Assembly: GCA_017470045.1 (NCBI GenBank) | Contig: JAFUFG010000212.1 | Coordinates: 1-6,442 of the forward strand | DNA length: 6,442 nt | Direction of reading: 5' to 3' | Source: Bacilli bacterium | GTDB lineage: Bacteria; Bacillota_I; Bacilli_A; RF39; UBA660 | Shown here: positions 5,809 to 6,442 of the stretch, in pieces | Layout of the letters: each line of letters begins with the position of its first letter | How positions within the stretch are numbered: the first letter of the stretch is position 1 | The notes under the pieces: generated by a model | What the model was told of the DNA's origin: nothing | Databases searched by the model: none | Seen by the model: only the letters and a program-made list of their open reading frames with translations | Position numbers and translations under genes: made by a program

Positions 5809-6442
5809 ATGAAAGATTATTATAAAGAATTAAGAAAAGAAGTACGTACGAATAAAAAACAATTACAGAAAATAGAAACAAAAAAGCAAATGTTAGAATA
5901 TATGAAAAGATATATGTCAAAAGAAGAATATGAAGAAGAATTAAGAAAAATAGAAATAGAATCAAATCATATTTATCAATCAATAGCATTAGCAAATGAA
6001 AAACTATCAACACCAAAGGTAACAGAAAATTACTTTAATACGATTGAAAAATTAGTAAAACTATATCAAGAAACAAACGATGTTGATTTTAAAAAAGTAA
6101 TTAGTGATGTAATTAATGAAAAAAGAAATGAAGTAATACGTTTAAATGAACAATTACCAGAAGAGTTACAAGGTGGATTAGATGATTTATATGGATCTGT
6201 TGTAATTAAGGATGATTCAGAATTATCTAAGATTTCAAAATCAAAAGAAATATTTGAATCTATTAAACGAGATAATTATAAGAAACAAGCAAAAATTGTT
6301 CGTATGATTGGAACTACTTACAATTCAAATTCCGAGACGGATCAACAACTACGTGAAAAATATGTAGAAGAATTAAGAGATGCAAAAGAAGAAATTGCTA
6401 TTTTAGATAAATATTTAAGTAGAATGAATAAGGAATATAATG
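5809..6442 (+). CDS. Unrecognised helical coiled-coil protein, 3' end outside the window
   Basis: An open frame runs from ATG 5809 to the window edge without a stop (211 complete codons), so the gene is truncated only by the window. The visible part has no membrane helix and no signal peptide, suggesting a cytoplasmic protein. Residues 5-65 and about 178-210 are rich in Lys, Glu, Leu and Ile with heptad-like spacing, fitting long helices or coiled coils. The middle (about 85-135) has a mixed segment ending in 'LPEELQGGLDDLYGS', and residues 160-176 ('AKIVRMIGTTYNSNS') break the pattern. I do not recognise a family. It follows the DUF1292 gene by 18 bases with a good ribosome binding site, so it probably shares that promoter. 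Confidence 0.8.
   Translation, partial: MKDYYKELRKEVRTNKKQLQKIETKKQMLEYMKRYMSKEEYEEELRKIEIESNHIYQSIALANEKLSTPKVTENYFNTIEKLVKLYQETNDVDFKKVISDVINEKRNEVIRLNEQLPEELQGGLDDLYGSVVIKDDSELSKISKSKEIFESIKRDNYKKQAKIVRMIGTTYNSNSETDQQLREKYVEELRDAKEEIAILDKYLSRMNKEYN

Noticed and set aside
5594..6016. 140-codon open frame on the minus strand.
   Set aside because: It is a Leu/Tyr/Phe-rich antisense shadow of AT-rich coding sequence, spanning two well-supported + strand genes and their junction, with no ribosome binding site evidence.
1..6442. Search for CRISPR arrays, insertion sequences, tRNA genes, riboswitches or phage genes.
   Set aside because: No spaced direct repeats, inverted terminal repeats, transposase or integrase motifs, or cloverleaf sequences were seen; the only intergenic gaps are under 75 bases.

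Overview
The window is AT-rich DNA from a low-GC Gram-positive bacterium (Firmicutes/Bacillota). The evidence is Shine-Dalgarno sites of the AGGAGG/AGGTG type, A/T-ending codons, an ftsL-pbpB pair typical of the Firmicutes division and cell wall (dcw) cluster, and a DUF1292 (YrzB-type) protein. All five tryptophans I found in the coding frames use TGG and pbpB ends in TGA, so the standard bacterial code fits better than the Mycoplasma code. An uncultured gut Bacilli or Erysipelotrichia-like lineage is plausible, but that is inference.

All genes are on the + strand, in three blocks. Block 1 (36-3097) holds ftsL, a class B penicillin-binding protein with two PASTA repeats (pbpB), and a 177-residue membrane-anchored protein that overlaps the end of pbpB by 4 bases. 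It ends in a hairpin terminator that contains the last stop codon. Block 2 (about 3102-5485) starts from a promoter inside that terminator. It encodes a 563-residue single-pass membrane protein with an acidic coiled-coil cytoplasmic tail and a large external domain, then a 201-residue membrane-anchored protein with a Lys/Glu-rich tail. It ends in a second terminator. Block 3 (from about 5476) starts from another promoter embedded in the second terminator. It encodes a DUF1292 protein and a helical coiled-coil protein cut by the window edge.

ftsL and pbpB belong to septal peptidoglycan synthesis. Three unrecognised single-pass proteins (2564-5459) sit where mraY or spoVD would usually follow in a dcw cluster. 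All three appear to have a short or charged cytoplasmic N-terminus, one membrane helix and an external domain that looks beta-rich. They are the best candidates for something undescribed, possibly envelope or division accessory factors. The second theme is regulatory: both block boundaries use the same compact design, in which the 3' arm of the terminator supplies the -35 box of an extended -10 promoter with the same 17-base spacer.
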